From: an uncultured Alphaproteobacteria bacterium
Lineage (GTDB): Bacteria > Pseudomonadota > Alphaproteobacteria > Rickettsiales > Midichloriaceae
DNA: 64,000 bases
Reading direction: 5' to 3'
Assembly: GCA_903887235.1 (NCBI GenBank)
Contig: CAISOX010000041.1
Span: 56,861-120,860, forward strand
The number at the start of each line of letters is the position of its first letter. The stretch's first letter is position 1. Below, one piece after another: positions 9,445 to 19,649 of this stretch. A model generated the notes under the pieces. That model was not told the DNA's origin, searched no databases, and saw nothing but the letters and a program-made list of their open reading frames with translations. The position numbers and the translations under genes are program-made.

Positions 9445-10776
9445 ATGTCGTCAATTTTTGGAACCGATGGAATTAGAGGGTTAGTTAATAAATTTCCAAT
9501 TACGGCAGATATTGCTTTAAAAATAGGTACGGCAATTGGGATTTCTATAGGAGCTAATAATTCAAAAAGAAGGGTCGTGATAGCAAAGGATACTAGGCTA
9601 TCAGGCTATATGATAGAACCTGCTTTAACAGCTGGAGTAATATCAACAGGGGCGGATGTTATTTTGGTCGGTCCGATGCCTACACCATCTGTACCTATTT
9701 TAATAAAGTCACTAAGAGCTGATTTTGGAATCATGATTACAGCATCACATAATCCATATCACGATAACGGAGTTAAACTGTTTAATAAAGATGGTCATAA
9801 ACTCGATATAATTTCCAGACAAAAAATTGAAGAATTAATATTTAGTGAAAAATTGAATGAGAGCCTTGCTGAACCATCAAAATTGGGCAGGGCCAAAAGA
9901 CTAGATGATGCACCTGGTAGGTATATTGAATTTGTAAAGAGGTCTTTTCCAAAGAATTTCACGCTATCGGGTGTTAAAATTGTTCTTGATTGCGCAAATG
10001 GCAGTGCATATAAGTTAGCGCCAACTATATTATGGGAATTAGGAGCTGAAGTAACAAAGCTCTCTTGTGAACCTAATGGGTTTAATATAAATGATAATTG
10101 TGGCTCAATGTATCCTAAAGATTTATGCGAGAAAGTGTTTGAAAGTAAGTCAGATATTGGCATAGCATTGGATGGAGATGCAGATAGAATTGTGATTTGT
10201 GATGAAAAAGGACAGATAATTCCAGGTGAATATATAATAGCGATGATTGCAACTCATCTTAAAGTTCATCGCAAATTGAAGGGTGACGCTATTGTGGTCA
10301 CTAAAGTTTCAAATTTGGCATTAGAAGAATATTTAAAAAATATAGGAATAAAGACCATTTATTCTGAAGTAGGTGATATAAATGTGCATGAACTGATGGT
10401 TAAAAATAACTTAAATTTTGGTGGAGAAGAGTCTGGGCATATAATTTTTTCAGATTATTCAAGCACAGGTGATGGAATTGTATCCGCTCTTCAAATACTT
10501 GCCATATTAGTTGAGAGTGGGAAAAAATTAAGCGATTTGGTAAAAATTTTTAAACTCAACCCACAAATTAAATCAAATATAAGGTTTAACGATAAAAACC
10601 CTTTATTAGAAGTTTCTGTAAATAATGATATAAATAATATCATTGAGAATAACCCAGATTTAAAAATAGTTGTTAGAAAATCAGGAACAGAAGCGCTGAT
10701 TAGGGTATTAGTTGAGGGTAAGGAAAAGTTAAAAATTCAAAAAATACACGATGAAATAGTAAAATCAATCGTTTGA
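9445..10776 (+). CDS. glmM: Phosphoglucosamine mutase
   Basis: IFGTDGIRG, MITASHNPYHDNGVKLF, DGDADR, VRKSGTEALIRV. Confidence 0.96.
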   Translation: MSSIFGTDGIRGLVNKFPITADIALKIGTAIGISIGANNSKRRVVIAKDTRLSGYMIEPALTAGVISTGADVILVGPMPTPSVPILIKSLRADFGIMITASHNPYHDNGVKLFNKDGHKLDIISRQKIEELIFSEKLNESLAEPSKLGRAKRLDDAPGRYIEFVKRSFPKNFTLSGVKIVLDCANGSAYKLAPTILWELGAEVTKLSCEPNGFNINDNCGSMYPKDLCEKVFESKSDIGIALDGDADRIVICDEKGQIIPGEYIIAMIATHLKVHRKLKGDAIVVTKVSNLALEEYLKNIGIKTIYSEVGDINVHELMVKNNLNFGGEESGHIIFSDYSSTGDGIVSALQILAILVESGKKLSDLVKIFKLNPQIKSNIRFNDKNPLLEVSVNNDINNIIENNPDLKIVVRKSGTEALIRVLVEGKEKLKIQKIHDEIVKSIV

Positions 10777-10779
10777 AAA

Positions 10780-12288
10780 GTGAGTAAATTAATTAGATCA
10801 ACGTTTGTTGTAAGCTTATGCACATTAATTTCTAGAATATTTGGTTATGTTAGGGATATTGTTATTGCTGCAAAGCTTGGTACAGGTTTGCTTAATGATG
10901 CTTTTATAGCAGCTTTTAGGCTTGCTAATATGTTCAGAAATATATTTGCTGAAGGTGCCCTTAATTTAGTTTTTGTTCCTGAATTTTCAAAAGAATTAAA
11001 AAATCATGGAAGGCAAAAAGCTTTAGAATTTGCATCTAAAGTACATTTATTATTGATAATTGCACTAGCAATATTTTGTTTGGTAGTTATTGTGTTTATG
11101 CCTCAGGTAATTTGGTATTCAACTCCAGGCTTCAGGGATAATGTTCAAATATATAATTTGGCAGTGCTGTTCGGAAGAATAACGTTCCCATATTTATTTT
11201 GCATTTCTTTAGCAGCATTTTATGGTGGAATACTTAACAGCTTCAACAAATTTTTCCCATTTGCAATTGCACCAGTAATCTTAAATATTGTAATTATTGT
11301 TTTGTTGATAACCCTAGATACATTCGAAACAAGTGCGCACAGTATTTCAATTGCGACTTTAATAGGTGGCGTATTGGAATTATTATGGATGGTGTTTTTT
11401 CTGTTTAAGTATGGGTGCAAATTAAAATTTTTTAAAATAGAAGTTAATAAAAAAATCACGAAAATTTTAAAAAATATAGTCCCCATTATTATATCATCTG
11501 GAATAACCCATATTAACACCTGGTTTAGCATGATAATACTTTCGTTTTTTCCTGGAGGGTTGTCATATTTATATTACGCAGATAGAATTGTGCAATTGCC
11601 ACTTGCGCTAATTGGTACAGCGATTGGAACTGTAATGCTCCCGATGCTTGCAAAAAAAATTAAATCTAAAGATGATGAGGATGCAACAAATAGCTTGCAA
11701 AATAATGCGATAAATCTTGTTATGATGTTTACAATTCCTGCCACCATAGCATTATTTTTCCTATCAAAAAATGTTATATATACTTTATTTGAAAGGGGAG
11801 AATTTACAAATGACAGCACTATTCACACGTCAGAAACTTTAGAAATATTAATATTTGGGTTGCCAGCATTTATATTGATTAAATTATTCCAAACAAAATT
11901 TTATGCCAAATTTAACACAAAAGTCCCGGTAATAATATCTATCACCTGCATGTTAGTCAACATTATAATAAGTATTACATTAATGAGTCAGTTGCAATAC
12001 TTAGGTGTTGCAATTGCAAATGTTGTATCGGGTTGGGTAAATATTATAATTTTAGTATTTTTTGCTCATAGAATTTTACAATTTAAGCTTCAAAAATTTA
12101 TTATACTCGAAATAATTAAATATTTTTTTGCATCCATAGTCATGATATCTTTTATGTATATATATGAAAATATTGTTAATCTAGAGAGCAAGTTTTTATT
12201 ATTGATTTTTGAGATGATGTTTGGTTTTATCAGCTATATGTCAATATGTTATCTGTTTAAAATAAAGATTTTTAATAATTTTAGATAA
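10780..12288 (+). CDS. murJ: Lipid II flippase MurJ
   Basis: Polytopic protein with the MurJ N-terminus (TLISRIFGYVRDIVIAAKLGTG...FRNIFAEGALN). GTG start. Confidence 0.92.
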   Translation: MSKLIRSTFVVSLCTLISRIFGYVRDIVIAAKLGTGLLNDAFIAAFRLANMFRNIFAEGALNLVFVPEFSKELKNHGRQKALEFASKVHLLLIIALAIFCLVVIVFMPQVIWYSTPGFRDNVQIYNLAVLFGRITFPYLFCISLAAFYGGILNSFNKFFPFAIAPVILNIVIIVLLITLDTFETSAHSISIATLIGGVLELLWMVFFLFKYGCKLKFFKIEVNKKITKILKNIVPIIISSGITHINTWFSMIILSFFPGGLSYLYYADRIVQLPLALIGTAIGTVMLPMLAKKIKSKDDEDATNSLQNNAINLVMMFTIPATIALFFLSKNVIYTLFERGEFTNDSTIHTSETLEILIFGLPAFILIKLFQTKFYAKFNTKVPVIISITCMLVNIIISITLMSQLQYLGVAIANVVSGWVNIIILVFFAHRILQFKLQKFIILEIIKYFFASIVMISFMYIYENIVNLESKFLLLIFEMMFGFISYMSICYLFKIKIFNNFR

Positions 12289-12399
12289 AGATTTAAACAT
12301 CAACAAAATGTGACTAAAAAATAAAAATAGCAAGAATATCAATTTTTTTAAAAAAACTATTTGAATTTTTTGAGATTTATATGTAGTCTTCCCTACTTA

Positions 12400-12475
12400 G
12401 ACCCCTTCGTCTAACGGTTTAGGACTCCACCCTTTCACGGTGGCAATACGGGTTCGAATCCCGTAGGGGTCGCCA
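12400..12475 (+). tRNA. tRNA-Glu (anticodon TTC)
   Basis: gaccccttcgtctaacggtttaggactccacccTTTCacggtggcaatacgggttcgaatcccgtaggggtcgcca; complete cloverleaf. Confidence 0.95.
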
Positions 12476-12504
12476 GAAATATTTAATACTGGCATGTTTA
12501 ACTT

Positions 12505-12580
12505 GCCCAGGTAGCTCAGTCGGTAGAGCAAAGGACTGAAAATCCTTGTGTCGGTGGTTCGATTCCGCCTCTGGGCACCA
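12505..12580 (+). tRNA. tRNA-Phe (anticodon GAA)
   Basis: gcccaggtagctcagtcggtagagcaaaggactGAAaatccttgtgtcggtggttcgattccgcctctgggcacca. Confidence 0.95.
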
Positions 12581-12785
12581 TCAGCCTACAGTATTTATAC
12601 ACTACTACTCTCCTTTGGCTTTTCACTTTTTTTCTCGATATATTTTTTGATAATAATAATTGACTATAATAAATACTAAGTAACCATTTATAAAATAGCA
12701 AAGTCAATGTAACTATCTGTAGCTGTGGGATATGGGAAGTGGTGGAACATAATATGGAATAGAGTAGACAACGCAAGTATTTTTT

Positions 12786-13346
12786 TTGAACAAATTTAAG
12801 AAAAATTTCAAAGAGCAAATTCCTGAAATCAAAAATGAGTATGTAAGAAAGCAGCTTTATAAGGAAGCGCTTCCAGTTTATGGAGATGGAATTGAAGTTG
12901 TTGAGCAGATGAATCTGCTTATACAAAAGGCTGAAAATCTAAGTTTAAAGAATTTTAATGGACTAATAGTACGTGCAATAAATAAAAGAATCAATAGAGA
13001 CAATTATATATTTACTTGAGAGTAATAAAAATATAATAAGTTTTTAGTGTGGTGCTGGAACTCTGATTAATTTACAGGGTGTTATACTAAACATTAGTGA
13101 TTTAACATCTATTGATTCGATGATTTCTCGTTATAAAAAGGAAGTACTGAGGTTATTCAGCAGTTTGGAGTTGCTGTTCTAAATGGTAAAAGAGATGAAA
13201 TATATCAGCTATTGAATAAAGAAGGCCATTATAATGTGAGTGAAAAGGTGATAAAAGAAGAGATGATTCAAAAAGGAAATGATGGTCAGAGTTTTGTCGA
13301 CAAATTGCTTAGCGAAAATCAACAAAATAATCAAAGGCACTATTAA
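12786..13346 (+). pseudogene. Degraded ORF of unknown function (stop plus frameshift)
   Basis: Segment 1 MNKFKKNFKEQIPEIKNEYVRKQLYKEALPVYGDGIEVV...; later GAGTLINLQGVILNISDLTSIDSMISRYKK, then +1 shift into GSTEVIQQFGVAVLNGKRDEIYQLLNKEGHYNVSEKVIKEEMIQKGNDGQSFVDKLLSENQQNNQRHY*. Confidence 0.55.
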
Positions 13347-13480
13347 GTTTAAGGGACTTTGTTCGATTGGGGGCACTTCAAATACAGTGATAAAATGATT
13401 ACTTCAAATGTAGTAATTAATTGCGTATTGGCAATTTTTTAGGTATAACAGTCTTAAATCGTTCTAAGCAAATTTATCTC

Positions 13481-16400
13481 ATGACCATAAATTCTAAGGA
13501 TCCAATAAAGTTAGATACTGATGATTTTAGTCTAATAGAAAAGAGCGTCTTAAAAAAATGGCGAGAAGAAAATACGTTTCTAAATACCTTAAAGGGAGAT
13601 GAAGAGTTCATCTTTTATGATGGCCCTCCTTTTGCTAACGGTTTGCCACACTATGGTCATTTATTGACAGGGTTTATCAAGGATTTATTTGCTAGATATC
13701 AAACTATGCGTGGCAAAAAAGTTGATAGAAGGTTTGGTTGGGATTGTCATGGGCTTCCAGCAGAGATGTATGCGGAAAAAAAATTGAATATATCAGGAAA
13801 AATTGCCATAGAGAATTATGGTATTGAGAAATTCAATAATTACTGCAAGGAATCAGTTTTGAAGTATACCAATGAATGGCAAGAATACGTCACTAGGCAA
13901 GCACGTTGGGTGGATTTTGATAACGATTACAAAACTATGGATAAAAATTACATGGAAAGTGTAATTTGGGCATTTAAAGAGCTTCATAATAAGGGGCTTA
14001 TTTATCAATCTATGAAGGTAATGCCATATTCATGGGCATGCGAAACACCTGTTTCAGATTTCGAAACGCGAATTGATAATTCTTACAGAGAAAAGCATAG
14101 TAAAGCAGTGACACTTGGATTTGAGCTGATTGATGGTGCTCAAATCATCAAAGGATATAAATCAGTGCTTCTTGCTGTTTGGACCACAACTCCTTGGACA
14201 TTGCCATCTAATTTAGCAATAGCGGTTGGGAAAGAGATTGATTATGCAGTGGTAGAGAAGGATGGTGTAGCAATTATCATTGCTGAAAATTTATTGCCAA
14301 AATATGAAAAAGAATTGGGCAATGATATTGTAAAGAGAATAAAGGGGGCTGATTTAGTGGGATTAAAATATAATCCACTATTTGGGTACTTTAAAGGTCA
14401 TAAAAATGCCTTTGCTATATTTCACGCAGACTTTGTTACAATAGAAGATGGTACTGGTGCAGTGCATGTTGCACCTGGTTTCGGGGAGGATGATCAAATT
14501 TTATGCGAAAAAAATGATATAGAGTTAGTATGCCCTGTTGATAGTGCTGGAAAGTTTACTTACCCGGTTGAAGAATATGTAGGGAAGCAAGTTTTTGAAA
14601 CAAATGAAGATATAATTATTAGGCTAAAAAATCAAAATTTATGGATAAAAACAGAGCAATACATTCATAATTATCCTCATTGCTGGAGAACAGATACGCC
14701 TCTTATTTATAAAGCTGTTCCATCATGGTATGTCAAGGTGACGGCAATTAAAGATAGAATGATTAAAAATAATCAAGAAATCAATTGGATACCAGATCAC
14801 ATTAAGTCAGGGCTGTTTGGTAAATGGTTAGAAAATGCGAGAGATTGGTCTATTTCTAGAAATAGATTTTGGGGTTGCCCTATTCCAGTTTGGCAAAGTG
14901 ATGACCCAGAATATCCTCATATGGAAGTTTATGGTTCAATAAAAGAAATAGAGGAAGCATTTGATGTTAAAGTGAAAGATTTGCATAGACCATATATTGA
15001 TTTACTTACGAAGCCTAATCCGAAGGATCCTACCGGTAAATCAAAACTTAGACGTGTTCCAGAAATTTTGGATTGTTGGTTTGAAAGTGGCTCAATGCCA
15101 TATGCTCAGGTGCATTATCCTTTTGAAAATAAGGATTGGTTTGAAAATCATTTTCCGGCTGATTTTATAGTGGAGTATTTGGCTCAAACCAGGGGTTGGT
15201 TCTATACCCTTATTGTCCTTTCTACAGCTTTATTTGATAAACCACCTTTTTTAAATTGTATATGCCATGGTGTGATTCTTGGTGATGGTGGGCAGAAATT
15301 GTCCAAACGCCTCAAAAATTATCCTGATCCTAAAGAGGTATTTGAAAAATACGGTGCAGATGCTATGCGTTGGTTTATGATGTCATCTCCAGTGATGAGA
15401 GGGCAGGAATTAGTGATTGATAAAAATGCAGATGGAATAAAAGAAGCTGTGAAGTCTACGCTTAAACCGCTGTGGAATGCATTTCACTTTTTTTCAATCT
15501 ATTTCAAAGCAGATAAAATTCAAGCCAAATTAGATATAAATTCCACAAATATATTAGATAAATATATAATTTCAAAATTGGTTGATACGATAGAAATAAT
15601 AAGGTCATCTTTAGATGAATATGACACCGTTTGTGCTACTAAATCTGCAGAAGAGTTTTTAGAAGTGCTGAATAACTGGTATATTAGACGTTCTAGAGAA
15701 AGGTTTTGGCGTCACCAAAAAGATCAAGACAAAATATATGCATATAACACTTTATACTCTGTCTTACATATTTTTGTCAGGGCTATAGCGCCACTACTAC
15801 CGATGATTTCTGAAGCGATATTTTCAAATTTAGATAATGATTCATCAAGTGTGCATTTAGAAAAATTCCCTAATTTGGATACGTATTCATATAATAAGTC
15901 GCTTATACTCAATATGGAAAAGGTACGTGATGCCTGCACTACAGCCCTTAGGATTAGAAATGATCAAAAAATACGTATAAGGCAACCTCTCTCAAAAGTT
16001 ACGTTTATTGGAGTGACAGACAGTAGCCTTTCAGAAGAGCTAAAACAACTTGTATTAGATGAGATAAATGTTAAAAGTTGGGCTAATTTAGGAAAAGAAG
16101 AGATAACTAAATATGCAGATTATAAAATAAAAATTAACTTTTCAGTGCTTGCAAAAAGATTACCAGAGAAAATAAAGGAAATTATCACTGCCAATAAATC
16201 AGGAGATTGGAAAATTGTCGGAGATAAAATTGAGATAGTGGGTAACTTGTTGAGTCATGATGAGTTTGATTTAAAATTAGAGGCAAAAGAGCAATACAAG
16301 AATAATATTAGTGCCCTTTCAACAAATGACGCTCTTGTATTAATTGATCTAAATATCAATAAAGAATTGGAACTTGAGGGTATTGCTCGAGATATCGTAA

Positions 16401-16630
16401 GAGCCATTCAACAAACAAGAAAAGATATTGATTTGGAAATTACAGATAAAATAATTGTGAATATTTTAAGTAATGATGAAATAATAAATCAAAGTATAGA
16501 GAGTTGGGCAAAGTATATTAAAGAGCAGACTTTGGCAGTTGAAATAAAAAATAGCTCAGACGCATTTGAAGGGCAAAATGATATAAAGATTGAGTCTGGA
16601 ACTTTCAAGTTTAAAATTACTAAATTCTAA
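13481..16630 (+). CDS. ileS: Isoleucine--tRNA ligase
   Basis: DGPPFANGLPHYGHLLTG (HIGH-like), GQKLSKRLKNYPDP (KMSKS-like), class Ia core. ORF opens at 13421; ATG at 13481 is the likelier start. Confidence 0.96.
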   Translation: MTINSKDPIKLDTDDFSLIEKSVLKKWREENTFLNTLKGDEEFIFYDGPPFANGLPHYGHLLTGFIKDLFARYQTMRGKKVDRRFGWDCHGLPAEMYAEKKLNISGKIAIENYGIEKFNNYCKESVLKYTNEWQEYVTRQARWVDFDNDYKTMDKNYMESVIWAFKELHNKGLIYQSMKVMPYSWACETPVSDFETRIDNSYREKHSKAVTLGFELIDGAQIIKGYKSVLLAVWTTTPWTLPSNLAIAVGKEIDYAVVEKDGVAIIIAENLLPKYEKELGNDIVKRIKGADLVGLKYNPLFGYFKGHKNAFAIFHADFVTIEDGTGAVHVAPGFGEDDQILCEKNDIELVCPVDSAGKFTYPVEEYVGKQVFETNEDIIIRLKNQNLWIKTEQYIHNYPHCWRTDTPLIYKAVPSWYVKVTAIKDRMIKNNQEINWIPDHIKSGLFGKWLENARDWSISRNRFWGCPIPVWQSDDPEYPHMEVYGSIKEIEEAFDVKVKDLHRPYIDLLTKPNPKDPTGKSKLRRVPEILDCWFESGSMPYAQVHYPFENKDWFENHFPADFIVEYLAQTRGWFYTLIVLSTALFDKPPFLNCICHGVILGDGGQKLSKRLKNYPDPKEVFEKYGADAMRWFMMSSPVMRGQELVIDKNADGIKEAVKSTLKPLWNAFHFFSIYFKADKIQAKLDINSTNILDKYIISKLVDTIEIIRSSLDEYDTVCATKSAEEFLEVLNNWYIRRSRERFWRHQKDQDKIYAYNTLYSVLHIFVRAIAPLLPMISEAIFSNLDNDSSSVHLEKFPNLDTYSYNKSLILNMEKVRDACTTALRIRNDQKIRIRQPLSKVTFIGVTDSSLSEELKQLVLDEINVKSWANLGKEEITKYADYKIKINFSVLAKRLPEKIKEIITANKSGDWKIVGDKIEIVGNLLSHDEFDLKLEAKEQYKNNISALSTNDALVLIDLNINKELELEGIARDIVRAIQQTRKDIDLEITDKIIVNILSNDEIINQSIESWAKYIKEQTLAVEIKNSSDAFEGQNDIKIESGTFKFKITKF

Positions 16631-16653
16631 GCAGGAGATGTTTTTAACAAGAC

Positions 16654-18057
16654 ATGATCAGTATTATTAAAAAAATTCCAAAAATATTATTAATACTGAT
16701 TTTAGTATCTGCAATTTTATGGAAATTTAAACCAGATGGCATCTCTGAAATTGGATGGAATTTACTTATAATATTTATATCAACAATAATAACAATTATT
16801 TCTGCGCCAATGCCTTTAGGTGCACTGGCAATTTTAAGCCTTGCCGCAACAGTAGTAACAGGAACTTTAAGTACTTCTGAAGCTCTATCAGGTTTTAATT
16901 CGGATATTTCTTGGCTGATACTTTTGGCATTATTTGTTTCAGAGAGTATATCTAAATCAGGATTAGGGATGAGAATTGCGTATTATTTGATTGGTAAATC
17001 AAGGAATAGTTTAATTAGTTTATCCTATACACTAGTGATTTGTGAATTAATATTATCACCCGCAATACCCAGTGCAGTTGCAAGAGGTAGTGGAATTATT
17101 TATCCTATTCTTACATCATTGATAGAAGTTCTTAATAAGAAAGAAAAAAAAGAAGATATAAATTTCTATTTAATCAAAGTTTGTTTTAACTCAACAGTGA
17201 TCACTAGTGCTATAACATTAACAGCAATGGCGGCAAATCCGCTTATAATAAGTATTGCTGGCACATTTGGTATAAATATTTCATGGAACACATGGTTTAT
17301 AGCAGCAATAATTCCAGGATTATTAAATTTAATTCTAATGCCCATAATTTTGTATTACATTTTGAAACCAAACGATATAGATATTAGTGAGGTTAAGGAA
17401 TTTGCCAAAAATCAGCTTGATTCTTTAAAAGGATTTACGAAAGAAGAAGTATTAATTACTTCAACATTAATAGGCTTAATTACATTATGGATATTTGGAG
17501 ATTATTTAGAGATAAATGCAACAAAAACCATATTGATAGGATGTTCACTTTTGCTTATAACAGGTATTATAACTTGGGATGAAGTAATAACAAATAAAAA
17601 AGCTTGGGAAATTTTTATATGGTTTAGTACATTACTAATGCTTTCAGATTATCTAGTAAAATTTGGCGCTATAAATTGGATTAATGAAGGAATTCAATAT
17701 TTAATTCATGATATAGATAAAGCCATTATGATACCAGTAGCACTATTTTTATTTTTTTATTTACATTACTTATTTGTGAGTATAACAGCATATGTTTCAA
17801 TTTTATTTGCCCCGTTTTTAATTATCCTATTGAATTTAGGTATTCCAGAAAAAATATCAGTGATGGTTTTAGCAATACTTGCAATATTATCAGGTGGATT
17901 AACTCATTATACAATAGGTATAGCGCCAGGTTATTACTCTATAAGTGGAGTTAAAGTACAGAAATGGTGTAAAATTGGATTTTTTATTTCCACGATTAAC
18001 GTATTAATATGGTTAACTGTCTGTGCTATTTGGTGGAAGTTTATCAATTGGTATTGA
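16654..18057 (+). CDS. DASS/SLC13-family anion (dicarboxylate) symporter
   Basis: Polytopic protein with LLALFVSESISKSGLGMRIAY, AANPLIISIAGTFGI, GGLTHYTIGIAPGYYSISGVKVQKWCKIGF. Confidence 0.85.
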   Translation: MISIIKKIPKILLILILVSAILWKFKPDGISEIGWNLLIIFISTIITIISAPMPLGALAILSLAATVVTGTLSTSEALSGFNSDISWLILLALFVSESISKSGLGMRIAYYLIGKSRNSLISLSYTLVICELILSPAIPSAVARGSGIIYPILTSLIEVLNKKEKKEDINFYLIKVCFNSTVITSAITLTAMAANPLIISIAGTFGINISWNTWFIAAIIPGLLNLILMPIILYYILKPNDIDISEVKEFAKNQLDSLKGFTKEEVLITSTLIGLITLWIFGDYLEINATKTILIGCSLLLITGIITWDEVITNKKAWEIFIWFSTLLMLSDYLVKFGAINWINEGIQYLIHDIDKAIMIPVALFLFFYLHYLFVSITAYVSILFAPFLIILLNLGIPEKISVMVLAILAILSGGLTHYTIGIAPGYYSISGVKVQKWCKIGFFISTINVLIWLTVCAIWWKFINWY

Positions 18058-18075
18058 TTTGACTAGTGCTCTATT

Positions 18076-19647
18076 TTATAGAGAGTTATTGATGTATTTC
18101 AAATCTATAGAATATATATTTTTGTCCTTACTTGATAAGATTTCAATTCTTTCTTTGATGAAGTCGATCACGTCTTTGTTAATCAAATGTTTTAGTTTAA
18201 TTTCTAATTCATTAGAACAAACAATTCTTATAATACCGATAGCTGCTCTTCTTAATGCATAAGGATCCTTAGAGCCGGTTGGTTTAATATTAATCTTAAA
18301 CATTGAGTTTAAAGTAACTATTTTATCTGCCAATGCCATTGTCATACTTAAAGCTTCCTTTGGAACTTTATCGCTAGGACCTTGTGGTAGATAATGTTCT
18401 TTAATTGCGTTTGCAACATCAGTTCCTTCATTATCATTCAAAGAGTAATAGTACCCGGCTATACCCTGTAGTTCAGGTAATTCATTTACTATTTCTGTAA
18501 CTAAATCTGCTTTTATTAATAGCGATGTTCGCTCAACCTTATCTTTATTATTGATTTTCATTTGTTTAGCAATGTCTAGAGCGACTTCTTTTACCATTTT
18601 CATTTTATCATAATAACTACCTATTTCATGGTGGAAGGTAACCTTTTTTAGCTTTTCAAATTTATCGATGAGGTTTGTTTTTAAGTCCTGATTATAGAAA
18701 TATTGAGCATCAGAAAGTCTAGATTTTAAAACTTTTTCGTTTCCGGCAATAACCGTTTTTAAATTATCATTTGTCATAACATTTGAAACAATAATAAAAT
18801 ATGGGGCTAAATTACCGCTTTTATCTTGTGTCATTAAATATTTTTGGTGAAATTTTAACATTGATACTAAAATTTCTTTAGGTAATTTCATGAATTTTTC
18901 TTCAATTTTACCAATAGTAACGTGAGGAGATTCTACTAAATTAGCAACTTCTTTTATTAGCTCATCATCATTTATTATAGAAATATTTAATGATTTACAA
19001 ATGCTGATAGCTTGAGTTTTAATTATTTCCAGTCTTTTTTCTTGGAAAATATGGATACCAAGCTCTTCTAGTTTTTGTGTATACGTTATAAAAGAATCAA
19101 TATTTATAACTTTATTTTTGCCATATGTTTGGTTACTTGCGGTAATGTGACCAAAATTTACTGGGATGACTTCTTTGTCAAATAAACATAATATAGAATG
19201 GATTGGTCGGATCCATTTTATATCGTACCTTCCCCATCTCATAGATTTTGGCCATACAAATGTTGCAATGATTTCTTCAAGTGCTATTTTTATAACATCA
19301 TTGACACATTTTTTTTCTGATGTTTCATTGTAATGATAATAGCCATCCTTTTCTATGAGATTAGAAATATTTTTTATATTATATTTTTTAAGAAAGCCTT
19401 CTATTGCTTTTTCAGGGGCAGTTGTTTTTGGCCCTCTAATTTCCAAAGCAGTGCTATCAACTATTTTAGGGATGTCTAATATATAAAATCCTATTCTTTT
19501 TGGAGTAAAAAAATACTGCCCCTCAAATTCTTTTTGAAATAGCTTGTGCAATTTTTCAAGCATATTATTGAAAAGTTTGCTAGCACTAAAATCTTGCATT
19601 TCACTTGGTATTTCCTCAGAGTAAATTTCAAAAAGCAATGCTGGCAT
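18076..19647 (-). CDS. glyS: Glycine--tRNA ligase beta subunit, apparently C-terminally truncated
   Basis: LLFEIYSEEIPSEMQ..., RWGRYDIKWIRPIHSI, DAQYFYNQD, DPYALRRAAIGIIRI. Ends at 523 aa. Confidence 0.9.
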   Translation of the reverse strand: MPALLFEIYSEEIPSEMQDFSASKLFNNMLEKLHKLFQKEFEGQYFFTPKRIGFYILDIPKIVDSTALEIRGPKTTAPEKAIEGFLKKYNIKNISNLIEKDGYYHYNETSEKKCVNDVIKIALEEIIATFVWPKSMRWGRYDIKWIRPIHSILCLFDKEVIPVNFGHITASNQTYGKNKVINIDSFITYTQKLEELGIHIFQEKRLEIIKTQAISICKSLNISIINDDELIKEVANLVESPHVTIGKIEEKFMKLPKEILVSMLKFHQKYLMTQDKSGNLAPYFIIVSNVMTNDNLKTVIAGNEKVLKSRLSDAQYFYNQDLKTNLIDKFEKLKKVTFHHEIGSYYDKMKMVKEVALDIAKQMKINNKDKVERTSLLIKADLVTEIVNELPELQGIAGYYYSLNDNEGTDVANAIKEHYLPQGPSDKVPKEALSMTMALADKIVTLNSMFKINIKPTGSKDPYALRRAAIGIIRIVCSNELEIKLKHLINKDVIDFIKERIEILSSKDKNIYSIDLKYINNSL

Positions 19648-19649
19648 GA

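Noticed and set aside
9795-10163. 122-aa minus-strand ORF inside glmM
   Set aside because: Lies wholly antisense to a clearly recognised gene; no independent coding evidence.
12516-12926. Minus-strand ORF of 136 aa ending in MVPRGGIEPPTQGFSVLCSTD
   Set aside because: Its C-terminal part is the antisense translation of tRNA-Phe, a well-known spurious ORF class.
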